Positions 1-7,255 are shown, numbered from the stretch's first letter. The stretch: 8,907 nucleotides of DNA from Chloroflexota bacterium (GCA_015478675.1 JADMIH010000159.1:1-8907), one strand, 5' to 3'. Translations and numbers: made by a program. Notes: generated by a model not told the origin, from the sequence alone.

Positions 1-1130
1 TCGCGGAACTTGATCCAAACGCAGGCCAGCAGCAACCCCAAACCCACAGCAGGAAGATAAAACCACCTGTTTGCTACCGCCTGCAAAGTCAACATAAGGC
101 TGATGCCCATCCAGCCAACAGCAAAGAGAGCCACGCGGCCCACCCACCTGATAGCCGCCACAACCAGAGCCGCAGCTACAAGCACAACGCTCAATTGCAG
201 CCAGATCGGCCAGTCGTAAACAGTCGAAGGCACCCACCAGGGGCCAATTGAGAGAATCGTGTAACCCGTTAGCACCGCCAACGGGTGACTGAAGAAGCCA
301 AGCTGCGCCGAGCCGTACATCAACCCGCCATGACCTATCAGCACCAGAAAGAGGCGCATACCGGCGTAGATGCCACTCGCAGCGATAAAGAGCGAATGAT
401 CGAGCAGCAGACGCGCATAGAGCCGCCAGTCGCGCCACCAGCCCGCGCCCCGCTTCCCCGGCCAGCGCAGCCAATCGCGCCCAAAGATCAGGTCAATCCA
501 CAAGCTCATGATCGGCAGCGTCAGCGCGGCTTCTTTGCCGAACATCGAGATAAAGCCAAGCAACCCCGCGATGAGCCACAGGCGGCGGCCCCCCCCCTGC
601 CGCCAGCGCACCCAGAGCCATAGAGCGGGAAGCCAGAAGAAGGCGAAGACGAGGTCGGCCTGCCCACCTGTCCATGTGACCGTTTCAGGGTGAGCGGGCT
701 GAATAGCAAAGAAAGCCGCCGCCAGCAGAGCAAGGTCTTTCCTGCCTGTGATCTGGCGCATCAGGAGCGCGGCCCATATTATGTTGGTGGCATGCATCGC
801 GTAGTGCACAAGGTGCCAGCCAAGTGGCGCGGTACCGAAGAGAGCATAAAGCGCGGCCCACAAGGCCCAGTGTACAGGGCGGAAAACCAGGCGGTTCACA
901 GGATTGAAAAGGTTCAATACTGTGCCCCAGTCCTTTGGGCGCACATAATTGAAGTCGTCCCCTACCCAGTAAGAGTTAGACGCCAGTATGTAGCAAGCCA
1001 GCATCAGTATGATTATCAGGGCTAGCCCGACGCGCCAGGGCAGCTCGCTCGCCCTGTGACCTGGCGCAAGGTTAGAGGAAGCTATCGGCTGGCGTGCGGG
1101 CGATGCAGAAGGGGAAACGGCGGGTTTCAT
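1..1130 (-). CDS. Polytopic membrane glycosyltransferase-like protein (GT-C superfamily, PMT/TMTC-like), 3' end outside window
   Basis: An open frame runs from ATG at 1130 leftward through position 1 with no stop, giving about 376 residues; the C-terminus lies outside the window. After a ~36-residue Pro/Ser/Ala-rich cytoplasmic N-terminus there is a first membrane helix (about 37-50), then an external loop starting GDDFNYVRP with an Asp-Asp pair at 58-59, the place where GT-C enzymes carry their catalytic acidic residues. Next come FRPVHW (83-88), several hydrophobic helices, and HPETVTWTGGQAD (147-159) followed by FGKEAALTLP (197-206). The order RPV, H-P-x-x-x-V-x-W-x-x-G-x-x-D, KE-LP resembles bacterial PMT/TMTC-type membrane glycosyltransferases, which use lipid-linked sugars at the outer face of the membrane. 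The donor and acceptor cannot be read from the sequence. It is divergent from the gene at 1293. The class is fairly secure; the exact activity is unknown. Confidence 0.78.
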   Translation of the reverse strand, partial: MKPAVSPSASPARQPIASSNLAPGHRASELPWRVGLALIIILMLACYILASNSYWVGDDFNYVRPKDWGTVLNLFNPVNRLVFRPVHWALWAALYALFGTAPLGWHLVHYAMHATNIIWAALLMRQITGRKDLALLAAAFFAIQPAHPETVTWTGGQADLVFAFFWLPALWLWVRWRQGGGRRLWLIAGLLGFISMFGKEAALTLPIMSLWIDLIFGRDWLRWPGKRGAGWWRDWRLYARLLLDHSLFIAASGIYAGMRLFLVLIGHGGLMYGSAQLGFFSHPLAVLTGYTILSIGPWWVPSTVYDWPIWLQLSVVLVAAALVVAAIRWVGRVALFAVGWMGISLMLTLQAVANRWFYLPAVGLGLLLACVWIKFR

Positions 1131-1138
1131 ACTCGCCG

Positions 1139-1144
1139 ATTATA
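1139..1144 (-). promoter_or_regulatory. Extended -10 box for the minus-strand membrane glycosyltransferase gene; possible leaderless start
   Basis: On the minus strand TATAAT is preceded by TGC, which is a consensus extended -10 element. No good -35 is present 16-18 nt further upstream. Only 8 nt separate the box from the ATG at 1130, so transcription should begin within a few bases of the start codon. No Shine-Dalgarno sequence fits in that space. The arrangement implies a leaderless mRNA. Confidence 0.6.
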
Positions 1145-1245
1145 GCACAAAGCTTCTCTACCCAGGCACGACCTACATGCGTAGTTATAAAGGTACAGCA
1201 GGGCGGCGTAGCATAGTTGATGTGCTTAGCCCCTTCGCAGCGCGT

Positions 1246-1268
1246 TAGATATTGTAGAATAGTATCTA
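1246..1268 (+). promoter_or_regulatory. Dyad and weak -10 upstream of the 1293 gene
   Basis: TAGATA at 1246-1251 and TATCTA at 1263-1268 form perfect 6-base inverted arms around an 11-base spacer. A -10-like TAGAAT (1255-1260) lies inside the dyad, with no convincing -35. It sits 24 nt before the start at 1293, so it could be the promoter and an operator for that gene. The arms are short and AT-rich, so chance is possible. Confidence 0.3.
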
Positions 1269-1292
1269 TCGCTTTGGAGCGCCCGAACTTTT

Positions 1293-3317
1293 ATGGACCT
1301 CAGCTCACCACAGCTTTATATTCACCTGCTCGTGCTGGCGCTATTTCTCACGCTGCCTGGGATGGCGCTATACCTCGCAGCAGAACAACTGGGGGGCGAC
1401 GGGAGGACGGTAAGTTTCCCTCGCGCACTGCTGGTAGGAGTCGGCCTGAGCATTGCTTTCTGGCCCCTTCTGCTCCTCTACATCTCTCTACTTCAGTTAC
1501 GCTTCACTCCAATTCTCTTGTGGTCTATCCTGATTGTGGCAACTCTCTACGTGAGCTACAGGTGGGTAAAAGAAAGGAATGCTGCACCCTTGAGGCCGGG
1601 GCGCAGGATCGCCGCCACAGCCCTGGGCGGGCTGCTCCTATTTTCACTTTACTACAGGCTCGGTGATGTACAGGGTCTGACAGTGCCGCTCTGGGGCGAC
1701 TCGTTGCACCACACGATGATAACCACCATCATCGTAAACACTGGACGTGTGCCCACAGGCTACCTGCCCTATGTGCCTGTCGATACCTTCACCTATCACT
1801 TCGGCTTCCACACTCTGGCCGCTGTCTTCGCGCAGCTAACCTCCTCGCAGGCTCCTTACGCGGTTCTCCTCACCGGACAGGTTCTTAACGTAACCACCCT
1901 CGCGGTCGCCTACCTGTTGAACCGCCAGCTTTTCGGCTCGCGCCTTGCGGGGCTGGGCGCAGCGCTGATCACAGGTTTCATTTCGATCATGCCCGCGTTT
2001 TATGTTAATTGGGGGCGCTACACACAGTTGAGCGGCCAGGTGCTGCTGCCGGTGGCGCTCGTCTTTCTTGTGCGGGCCATGAGCGCGCGCTGGAAGCGGA
2101 GCGATCTGGCGCTTTGCGCGCTTTGTGTGGCAGGGCTTGTGGTGGTCCACTACCGTATCCTGATCTTCTTTGGCCTCTTCGCCATCTCACTTGCCCTCTG
2201 GCAGCTAATCATGGGCTGGGGAGACTGGCGCGCTGTTATAGTATCATGGGCGCGCGGCGTTGGGGCTGTCGGCGCGGGGTTACTGCTCACCTTCCCCTGG
2301 ATCATCAATCTTGTGGTGAACTATCTCCCTGTGCTGACCAGCCATCTGCGAACAGTCACCCCCGATTACCTCGCTGACTACAACAATCCGGGGAGTATCA
2401 GCTACTACACCGGCCGCGCACTGCCGGCGCTCGCCCTTGTGGGTCTGATCGCAGGGATCGCAGCCTTGGTGAAAAACCGCAGTAGCTTCTTCAATAAGAA
2501 GTCATCTCGCGTACCCACCGCTGTCGCCCTGACACCCCCTGCTGCCGCGCTGGTAGTCGCATTGTGGTCGGGCCTCCTATTTGCCAGCCTCTGGGTCATG
2601 CCCGGCGCTATCGGCAGCTACACAGTGGCAATCACACTTTACATACCCTTCTCCGCTCTGGGTGGCTACGGCATCAGCAGGGCCTTTGAGACGCTTGCCA
2701 GGCTGGTGAAAGCCCCCGCGCCAGCTTTCGCCCTTATCATCGTGGCGCTAGCGCCTCTCTGCGCCAACCTGCTGAATACGTCGCATGTCACCGACCTTTC
2801 GCGCTGGAACTACGTGCAGCCCGCCGACCTGAAAGCCTTCCGGTGGATTCAAGCTAACACGCCGCCCGATGCAAAGTTTCTCATTTCTTCGCAGATCAGC
2901 TACAAAGGGCGGGGTGTTACCGCCAGCGACGCAGGAATGTGGCTGCCACTGCTGGCTCAGCGTAACGTCAGCGTACCCGCCCTCAGCGCCTGGACCGAAC
3001 GCCCACTCACGCCAACGTTCTTCACAATGACAAAGCAACTGGCGGAATACACCCAGCCACTTACCAGCACGAACCCGTCCGACGAATCAACACAGCTAAA
3101 GCTGGTCGAAAACCAGACAATCGCCCAGCCCAGGACTCTTTCAGACCCTGTTACGCTAGGCCTGATGAAAGCGCTTGGAATCAGCTATGTCTATTCGGGA
3201 GCAGGCGGTGGAGCAAGCCAGCCGCGCCTCGACCTCACGACTATGCGAAGGGACGTGCAGCATTATAAGCTCGTCTACTTTTCGGAAGGGGTCTACATCT
3301 TCGCGGTTAGCTACTGA
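1293..3317 (+). CDS. Polytopic membrane protein, probable GT-C-fold glycosyltransferase
   Basis: The 674-residue protein begins with hydrophobic helices and has roughly 12-14 membrane segments up to about residue 495, followed by a ~175-residue soluble C-terminal domain, presumably outside the membrane. The loop near 134-140 reads WGDSLHH, with an Asp at the position where GT-C enzymes have the catalytic acid. TYHFGFH (167-173) and GRYTQLSGQ (241-249) are further conserved-looking stretches. The C-terminal domain opens with AFRWIQANTPPDAKF (515-529), the 'WIxxNTPxDAxF' pattern common after the membrane part of bacterial GT-C proteins, and ends VYFSEGVYIFAVSY, which is also typical. The likely role is sugar transfer from a lipid carrier in envelope glycan synthesis; this is inference. 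GGAG at 1276-1279 is 13 nt before the ATG, a long spacing, so initiation is probably weak. It is divergent from the gene at 1130 and convergent with the methyltransferase 15 nt downstream. Confidence 0.72.
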   Translation: MDLSSPQLYIHLLVLALFLTLPGMALYLAAEQLGGDGRTVSFPRALLVGVGLSIAFWPLLLLYISLLQLRFTPILLWSILIVATLYVSYRWVKERNAAPLRPGRRIAATALGGLLLFSLYYRLGDVQGLTVPLWGDSLHHTMITTIIVNTGRVPTGYLPYVPVDTFTYHFGFHTLAAVFAQLTSSQAPYAVLLTGQVLNVTTLAVAYLLNRQLFGSRLAGLGAALITGFISIMPAFYVNWGRYTQLSGQVLLPVALVFLVRAMSARWKRSDLALCALCVAGLVVVHYRILIFFGLFAISLALWQLIMGWGDWRAVIVSWARGVGAVGAGLLLTFPWIINLVVNYLPVLTSHLRTVTPDYLADYNNPGSISYYTGRALPALALVGLIAGIAALVKNRSSFFNKKSSRVPTAVALTPPAAALVVALWSGLLFASLWVMPGAIGSYTVAITLYIPFSALGGYGISRAFETLARLVKAPAPAFALIIVALAPLCANLLNTSHVTDLSRWNYVQPADLKAFRWIQANTPPDAKFLISSQISYKGRGVTASDAGMWLPLLAQRNVSVPALSAWTERPLTPTFFTMTKQLAEYTQPLTSTNPSDESTQLKLVENQTIAQPRTLSDPVTLGLMKALGISYVYSGAGGGASQPRLDLTTMRRDVQHYKLVYFSEGVYIFAVSY

Positions 3318-3332
3318 CCTCTTTTATGAGCG

Positions 3333-4703
3333 TTAGCGCTCTCTCATCGGGAGAAAGCGCATCACACGCATCACAAGGCCGCTCTCCAACCGCTTTAGAT
3401 GTTTCGAAAGACGCTCCAACTCTGCGTTCTTCCGGTGTAACTCGCTTTGCAGGCTGCCGGCCCAGAGGCTTTGTTCGGCAAGCTGGCGCTCAAGCTCGCT
3501 GATCCGTCGCGATGCTGCCTGACTCTCTGGGGCGGAAGGCTGCGGCGCTGTAGCTGTTGCTTCTAGAATGTGGCTATCGCTTGCCGCGCCGTCAGGCAGG
3601 GCATCAGGAGGCGCGGCCTCCGGCGTGCTATTCTCCGCGATGATGGTGACATAATCACCGCCCTCTTCATCCACGCGGCGAATCAGCTCCTGCAATTGGT
3701 TGGCGATTGCCAGGGCATGTCTGAAAGCGGTAAGGTCGCGCCCTTCCTGCAAGTAATATATCAAAGGATAGTGGTCCAGAAAAACGTGGCGAGCACGCTC
3801 GGCTCGTACATTGAAGACCCGGCGCACCAGCGGCAAAAGCTCGTCAACACTGGCGTCTTCCCGTGCTGAGTGAGGCTCACTCGGAAGACTTTCAAGTGCC
3901 TCCTCTGAAAGAGTGCGATAGTTCGGAAAGACCTCTGCCTCAGCCCACGCATTGACCTGCCCGCCAATGGCAGCCGCCAACCGGCTATTGCCTACATGCT
4001 CATCAAGAGCGAGAGCGCCGCCAGGGCAGAGCCAGCTACGCAGTGCATGCAACTCGATCTCAAGGTTTGGCACATGGTGAAGCGAGTGAAACGCCGTCAC
4101 ACTGTCGAAGCTGCAAGGTCGGAAGGAGATCGCGCCCATCGCTGAACAGATATATTCAACGAAAATACCTTGCTCCATTGCGTAGCGCTTGGCAGCGGTC
4201 ACGGGGCCGCGACTCGGCTCGAAAGCGGTGACAGCGTATCCGGCACGGGCGAAGTAAAGAGAGGTCCACCCAAGCCCTACTCCTATATCCAGGAGCGTAT
4301 GCCCCTTGCGAACGAGGGGGTCCTCAGCGATTCGGTGATGGATGTCATAGCGATCAAGGCTATCAGCGGCTGGGAAAGGCTCCGGCACCCCGTGAGTGAT
4401 GTAAGGGGCTTGCCCCAGCCGCAGGTCATGAAAGCCGTACGAGCCGTGTTCAAGAAGCCAGAGATAATAACGCTCCCAGTAAGCCGCCTCCTGAGCCAAA
4501 ACAGGATCGAAGAGAGACGCAAAAGACAATACAAAGCGCTCCACCGGGTATCGCTGCCCGCAAGCGCACTCTACCGTGCCGTGCCTGACTTCCTCGCGCA
4601 CACCACCCGCATACTCTATCGCAGCCACTTCCGCGCCATCGCTTAGTGAGAGCGTGCCGTTGCACACCGGGCAGAGAACAACATCAAGCAAAGCTCGCTC
4701 CAA
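3333..4703 (-). CDS. Zinc-ribbon SAM-dependent methyltransferase with C-terminal coiled coil
   Basis: I place the start at TTG 4703, giving 456 residues, because AGGAGG (4714-4709) lies 5 nt before it. A longer frame from TTG 4730 would have that Shine-Dalgarno inside the coding region. Residues 11-14 are CPVC and 46-48 CAC, a Trm112-like zinc ribbon. The class I methyltransferase core follows: LLDIGVGLGW (about 137-146, SAM-binding motif I), FEPS (161-164, acidic end of strand 2), then DSVTAFHSLHHVPN (200-213) and CPGGALALDEH (motifs IV-V). A helical region and a Pro/Ala-rich linker (about 358-398) lead to a heptad-rich coiled coil (about 399-443) ending in a basic tail, MRVMRFLPMRER. The substrate is unknown. 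Similar multidomain methyltransferases occur in polysaccharide and O-antigen clusters, which fits the neighbouring GT-C-like genes. Its stop is 15 nt from that of the convergent gene. Confidence 0.82.
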   Translation of the reverse strand: MERALLDVVLCPVCNGTLSLSDGAEVAAIEYAGGVREEVRHGTVECACGQRYPVERFVLSFASLFDPVLAQEAAYWERYYLWLLEHGSYGFHDLRLGQAPYITHGVPEPFPAADSLDRYDIHHRIAEDPLVRKGHTLLDIGVGLGWTSLYFARAGYAVTAFEPSRGPVTAAKRYAMEQGIFVEYICSAMGAISFRPCSFDSVTAFHSLHHVPNLEIELHALRSWLCPGGALALDEHVGNSRLAAAIGGQVNAWAEAEVFPNYRTLSEEALESLPSEPHSAREDASVDELLPLVRRVFNVRAERARHVFLDHYPLIYYLQEGRDLTAFRHALAIANQLQELIRRVDEEGGDYVTIIAENSTPEAAPPDALPDGAASDSHILEATATAPQPSAPESQAASRRISELERQLAEQSLWAGSLQSELHRKNAELERLSKHLKRLESGLVMRVMRFLPMRER

Positions 4704-4708
4704 ATCTC

Positions 4709-4714
4709 CCTCCT
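4709..4714 (-). promoter_or_regulatory. Shine-Dalgarno that sets the methyltransferase start
   Basis: AGGAGG on the minus strand sits 5 nt before TTG 4703. This perfect match at ideal spacing favours that TTG over the upstream in-frame TTG at 4730. Confidence 0.75.
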
Positions 4715-4729
4715 CTCCTGTGAGCAGCA

Positions 4730-4742
4730 ATTACAGCGTAAT
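4730..4742 (-). promoter_or_regulatory. Putative -10 box and overlapping dyad for the methyltransferase gene
   Basis: On the minus strand TGTAAT (4735-4730) matches a -10 box at the right distance to start transcription near 4723, just ahead of the Shine-Dalgarno. It overlaps a perfect inverted repeat, ATTAC (4730-4734), AGC, GTAAT (4738-4742), which could bind a regulator. No clear -35 is seen, so both assignments are tentative. Confidence 0.35.
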
Positions 4743-4840
4743 ACTGACGCCGAGCCTCCCGCCCCCACCATCGGCTCGCGGATAACCGTTCCGTTCATAT
4801 TTGCACAGCCGGTAGGCGCCACCCCAACGCCAGCGTAGCT

Positions 4841-4860
4841 TTTGCAGCGGCTACTGCAAA
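4841..4860. promoter_or_regulatory. Operator-like dyad over the transporter promoter
   Basis: TTTGCAG (4841-4847), six bases, and CTGCAAA (4854-4860) are perfect inverted arms. With one extra T in the left arm the symmetry extends to GCTTTGCAG on both sides. The dyad covers the -35 and most of the spacer, where a bound repressor would block polymerase. No regulator gene is adjacent, so the binding protein is unknown. Confidence 0.45.
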
Positions 4861-4871
4861 GCGATTATACT
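4842..4871 (+). promoter_or_regulatory. Promoter of the MFS transporter gene, leaderless type
   Basis: TTGCAG (4842-4847), an 18-nt spacer and TATACT (4866-4871) form a reasonable sigma-70-type promoter. The -10 ends 6 nt before the GTG at 4878, so the first transcribed base should be at or next to the start codon. No Shine-Dalgarno is present. A 7-base dyad overlies the -35 and spacer. Confidence 0.55.
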
Positions 4872-4877
4872 TGCTAG

Positions 4878-6215
4878 GTGGCACATACTTCCAACGCGTT
4901 CCCCGAGAGCAGCGCGGCGCTTGCCGACGCCGAAGAAGCCGAATTAGCCGCCGAACCGGCAGAAACAATCCCTGACCTCAACCTGAGGCAGATGATCTTA
5001 TACGGCACAGGTGGCATAGCGGGCGGCCTTGTCTTCACGATGATGAACAACGCCCTGCCTCTCTTTCTCGGTACCTACAGCATGCCAGCAGGTATACCTT
5101 TTATCGCCGCGGGCAGCCAGATACCCGCCACCATTGTCTCTCTGCTCGCCAACGAACGCTCGCTGTTCGGTGGGTTGATTCAGCCTCTGGTCGGCCAATG
5201 GAGCGACCGTACGCACACACCGCTAGGCAAGCGTAGCCCTTTCATTCTCGCTGGAGGTATAGGCGCGGCTATCGCGATCTCACTCCTGGCGTTGCACCCT
5301 TCCTTCTGGCTGATGATAACCACCGTTACAGTTATAGGCATAGCCCTCTATGTTGCCGTTGGGCCTTACTCCACACTGCTGGCGGACATTACGCCCTACC
5401 ATCAGCGCGGCAAAGTGGGCGGGTTTATGGCCGTAAGCGGCGTGGCGGGCGCTATCACCTTCTCGCTTGTGTCTATGGCTTTGTGGGAACAGGCTAGAGG
5501 GTGGGTATTCCTGCTGACAGCGGCGGGCGTGGCTTTGTCGCTTATTGTGGTTGCGCTGGGTGTGCATGAGCCACATGATTTGGTGATAACTCCCCCAAAA
5601 GAGGGAGGAGAGCAAACAGCGCTCTGGCGAGAAGTGCTGGAGCACAGGCCGCTCGCCTTCTACATAGTCTCTATGGCTATCTACTGGCTGGGAGCCGGGG
5701 CTGCCGCGCCTTTCATTACCCGATTCGGCGTCTACGAGCTGCACATCCCGGAGGCCAATACCTTCACATTGCTCCTTGTCATCGTGCTTGCAACCACTGT
5801 AGGGGCGGTGCTATCCGGGTTTCTTGCTGACAAGGTTGGGCGCAAGCATCTGCTTCAACCCGCTCTGGTTCTTTTCGCTTTCGCTGCCCTTATCGGCTCA
5901 CAGGTGCAAACTCTAGGCCAGGCGCTGCCGGTAATGGTACTCGTAGGGCTTGGCAACGCGGCCCCTACCGCCCTCTATCAGCCTCTGCTTGCTGATCTGG
6001 TGCCTAAGAAGCGAGCGGGCGCGCTGATGGGCTTCGCAAATATGATCTGGTCTGTCGCCCAACCTGTAGGCTCACTGTTCGCCGGAGCGCTGGTTGACAT
6101 CACAGGCTCCTACCGGGGTATCTTCATCTTCGCGGGCATCTGCATGTTGGGGGCCGCAGCAGTAATGCACTTTGTGCGAGGCCAGGCAAGGCTTAATCAA
6201 CCTGCTTCTATGTAA
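4878..6215 (+). CDS. MFS transporter, SLC45/GPH-like (probable sugar or glycoside transport)
   Basis: The 445-residue protein starts with GTG and has an acidic, Ala/Glu-rich cytoplasmic N-terminus of ~35 residues, then about 12 membrane helices in two halves. The helix 2-3 loop reads GQWSDRTHTPLGKRSP (106-121). That matches the MFS motif A form 'SDR..TPxGKRxP' seen in SLC45/sucrose-type and glycoside-pentoside-hexuronide transporters. The second half carries GFLADKVGRKH (314-324). ADITPYHQRGKVGG (169-182) and ADLVPKKRAGALMG (372-385) are the paired helix 4-5 and 10-11 loops. Length is typical. The substrate cannot be read; a sugar or glycoside is the best guess. The GTG lies 6 nt after a -10 box without a Shine-Dalgarno, so initiation is probably leaderless. 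A later ATG (residue 39) would cut into the first helix region and is less likely. The gene ends just before a terminator shared with the convergent rpoA-like gene. Confidence 0.85.
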   Translation: MAHTSNAFPESSAALADAEEAELAAEPAETIPDLNLRQMILYGTGGIAGGLVFTMMNNALPLFLGTYSMPAGIPFIAAGSQIPATIVSLLANERSLFGGLIQPLVGQWSDRTHTPLGKRSPFILAGGIGAAIAISLLALHPSFWLMITTVTVIGIALYVAVGPYSTLLADITPYHQRGKVGGFMAVSGVAGAITFSLVSMALWEQARGWVFLLTAAGVALSLIVVALGVHEPHDLVITPPKEGGEQTALWREVLEHRPLAFYIVSMAIYWLGAGAAAPFITRFGVYELHIPEANTFTLLLVIVLATTVGAVLSGFLADKVGRKHLLQPALVLFAFAALIGSQVQTLGQALPVMVLVGLGNAAPTALYQPLLADLVPKKRAGALMGFANMIWSVAQPVGSLFAGALVDITGSYRGIFIFAGICMLGAAAVMHFVRGQARLNQPASM

Positions 6216-6219
6216 AAGG

Positions 6220-6267
6220 AGAGAGGCTACTGCCCTGCTCAAGGCAGTAGCCTCTCTTTATTCTTCT
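6220..6267. terminator. Bidirectional intrinsic terminator between the MFS transporter and rpoA-like genes
   Basis: A perfect 15-bp stem (6220-6234 paired with 6243-6257) encloses an 8-base loop. On the plus strand it is followed by TTTATTCTTCTT; on the minus strand by CCTTTTAC. It starts 4 nt after the transporter stop, and the rpoA-like stop (6260-6258) abuts the stem, so one hairpin closes both convergent genes. Confidence 0.9.
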
Positions 6268-7250
6268 TCGAGTTCCCCTTCTTCCACATCCCCAAGGTTG
6301 ATATCTCCACTCGTCATAGGGAAGCCGTTCTCCGCCATCGCGTCGCGCAGCTCAACGAGAGATTTCTGGCCGAAGTTGCGTAAGTGCAGCAAGTCGCCAT
6401 CGTTCAGAGCAAGCACCTGACCTATCGTGGTAATATTGGCGCGCTTGAGAGCATTGGTCGTACGCATACTAAGTTTAAGCTCCTCTATGCTTCTATCTGT
6501 GGCATCCTCAACGGGAAGAGGTACCTCTTCGATGCCAAGGTCGCTCACATCGCGCCCATAGCCTGCCACAGCAGTAGCATATCCTGTGAGGATACGAGCC
6601 GCCTGGCTGAGAGCATCATCGGGCTGCAAGGTACCGTCGGTCCAAATCTCCAGCAGGAGACGGTCAAAGTCGGTCATCTGCCCCACGCGTGTATGCTCTA
6701 CAACATAGTTCACTTTGGGAACAGGCGTATACATGGCGTCAACCGGGATCACATCTACGGGGAGGTCGGTGCGAGCATCGGCTGCGCCGTAACCACTACC
6801 AACCTCGACAAGCAACTCAAGCTCAACTGGCGTGCCATCACCGGTGGCGGTGGCAATCAAAGCATCAGGGTTAGCCAGCTCGACTCCTTCAGGCAACTCA
6901 AGTAGCTCAGCCGTGATCTCTCCCGCCATCTTGTTGGGATAGCTGAGGCGCACCCACACAGCTTCCTCAGAGTTGGCAAGCTCTTCCGGCAGGCGCATGC
7001 GTAGCTGCTTTACATTGAGCACCAGGTCAATCAGGTTTTCCTCGATGCCCGGTATCTCGTTAGGGTCCTCCGGCATCTCACTCAATCTGATGGCAGTTAT
7101 CGCGGAACCGAGGATCGAGGAAATAAGGATACGCCTGAGGCTCGTGCCGAGCGTGGTGCCCCACCCCGGCTGGAGCGGCTCGATCCTGTACCGCCCATAA
7201 TTGTCGTCTGCGGAGTCGCGAGTTATTTCAGGTAAGCTTACATCAAACAA
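6258..7250 (-). CDS. rpoA: DNA-directed RNA polymerase alpha subunit (stand-alone, somewhat divergent)
   Basis: Alpha dimerises and nucleates assembly of the polymerase core; its C-terminal domain contacts UP-element DNA and activators. I start it at TTG 7250 (330 residues, normal family length), giving (M)FDVSLPEI, an alpha-like N-terminus. GGGGGTG (7262-7256) lies 5 nt upstream. The frame extends to an ATG at 7307, but that ATG overlaps the promoter. The N-terminal domain shows YGRYRIEPLQPGWGTTLGTSLRRILISS (about 18-45), IPGIEENLIDLVLNVKQLRMRL, and VEHTRVGQMTDFDRLLLEIWTDGTLQPDDAL. The C-terminal domain (about 250-312) retains R263 and N266 (RTTN) and G294, K296, S297 (NFGQKS), equivalent to the E. 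coli DNA-contacting residues. The tail is acidic. Two deviations stand out: GTSLRR replaces the usual GN(A/S)LRR, and the segment before IPG (SEMPEDPNE) lacks the usual HEFST. No rpsD, rpsK or rplQ flanks it, so it could be a second alpha paralogue. Confidence 0.93.
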   Translation of the reverse strand: MFDVSLPEITRDSADDNYGRYRIEPLQPGWGTTLGTSLRRILISSILGSAITAIRLSEMPEDPNEIPGIEENLIDLVLNVKQLRMRLPEELANSEEAVWVRLSYPNKMAGEITAELLELPEGVELANPDALIATATGDGTPVELELLVEVGSGYGAADARTDLPVDVIPVDAMYTPVPKVNYVVEHTRVGQMTDFDRLLLEIWTDGTLQPDDALSQAARILTGYATAVAGYGRDVSDLGIEEVPLPVEDATDRSIEELKLSMRTTNALKRANITTIGQVLALNDGDLLHLRNFGQKSLVELRDAMAENGFPMTSGDINLGDVEEGELEEE

Positions 7251-7255
7251 GGAAA

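Noticed and set aside
285..1025. Plus-strand frames of about 110 residues (285-623 and 690-1025)
   Set aside because: They are shadows of the minus-strand membrane glycosyltransferase. Their composition (Pro, Arg, Gln, His rich) is typical of antisense frames.
3328..3341. GAGCG-TTAG-CGCTC hairpin between the convergent genes at 3317 and 3333
   Set aside because: The stem is only 5 bp and no T-tract follows on either strand, so an intrinsic terminator cannot be supported.
4170..4646. 158-codon plus-strand frame
   Set aside because: It is antisense to the SAM-binding core of the methyltransferase; no ribosome site or family features.
5280..5744. 154-codon minus-strand frame
   Set aside because: It is antisense to the MFS transporter and rich in His, Arg and Gln, with no recognisable domain.
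6384..6905. 173-codon plus-strand frame
   Set aside because: It lies wholly within the rpoA-like gene on the opposite strand, which is unmistakable by its conserved motifs.
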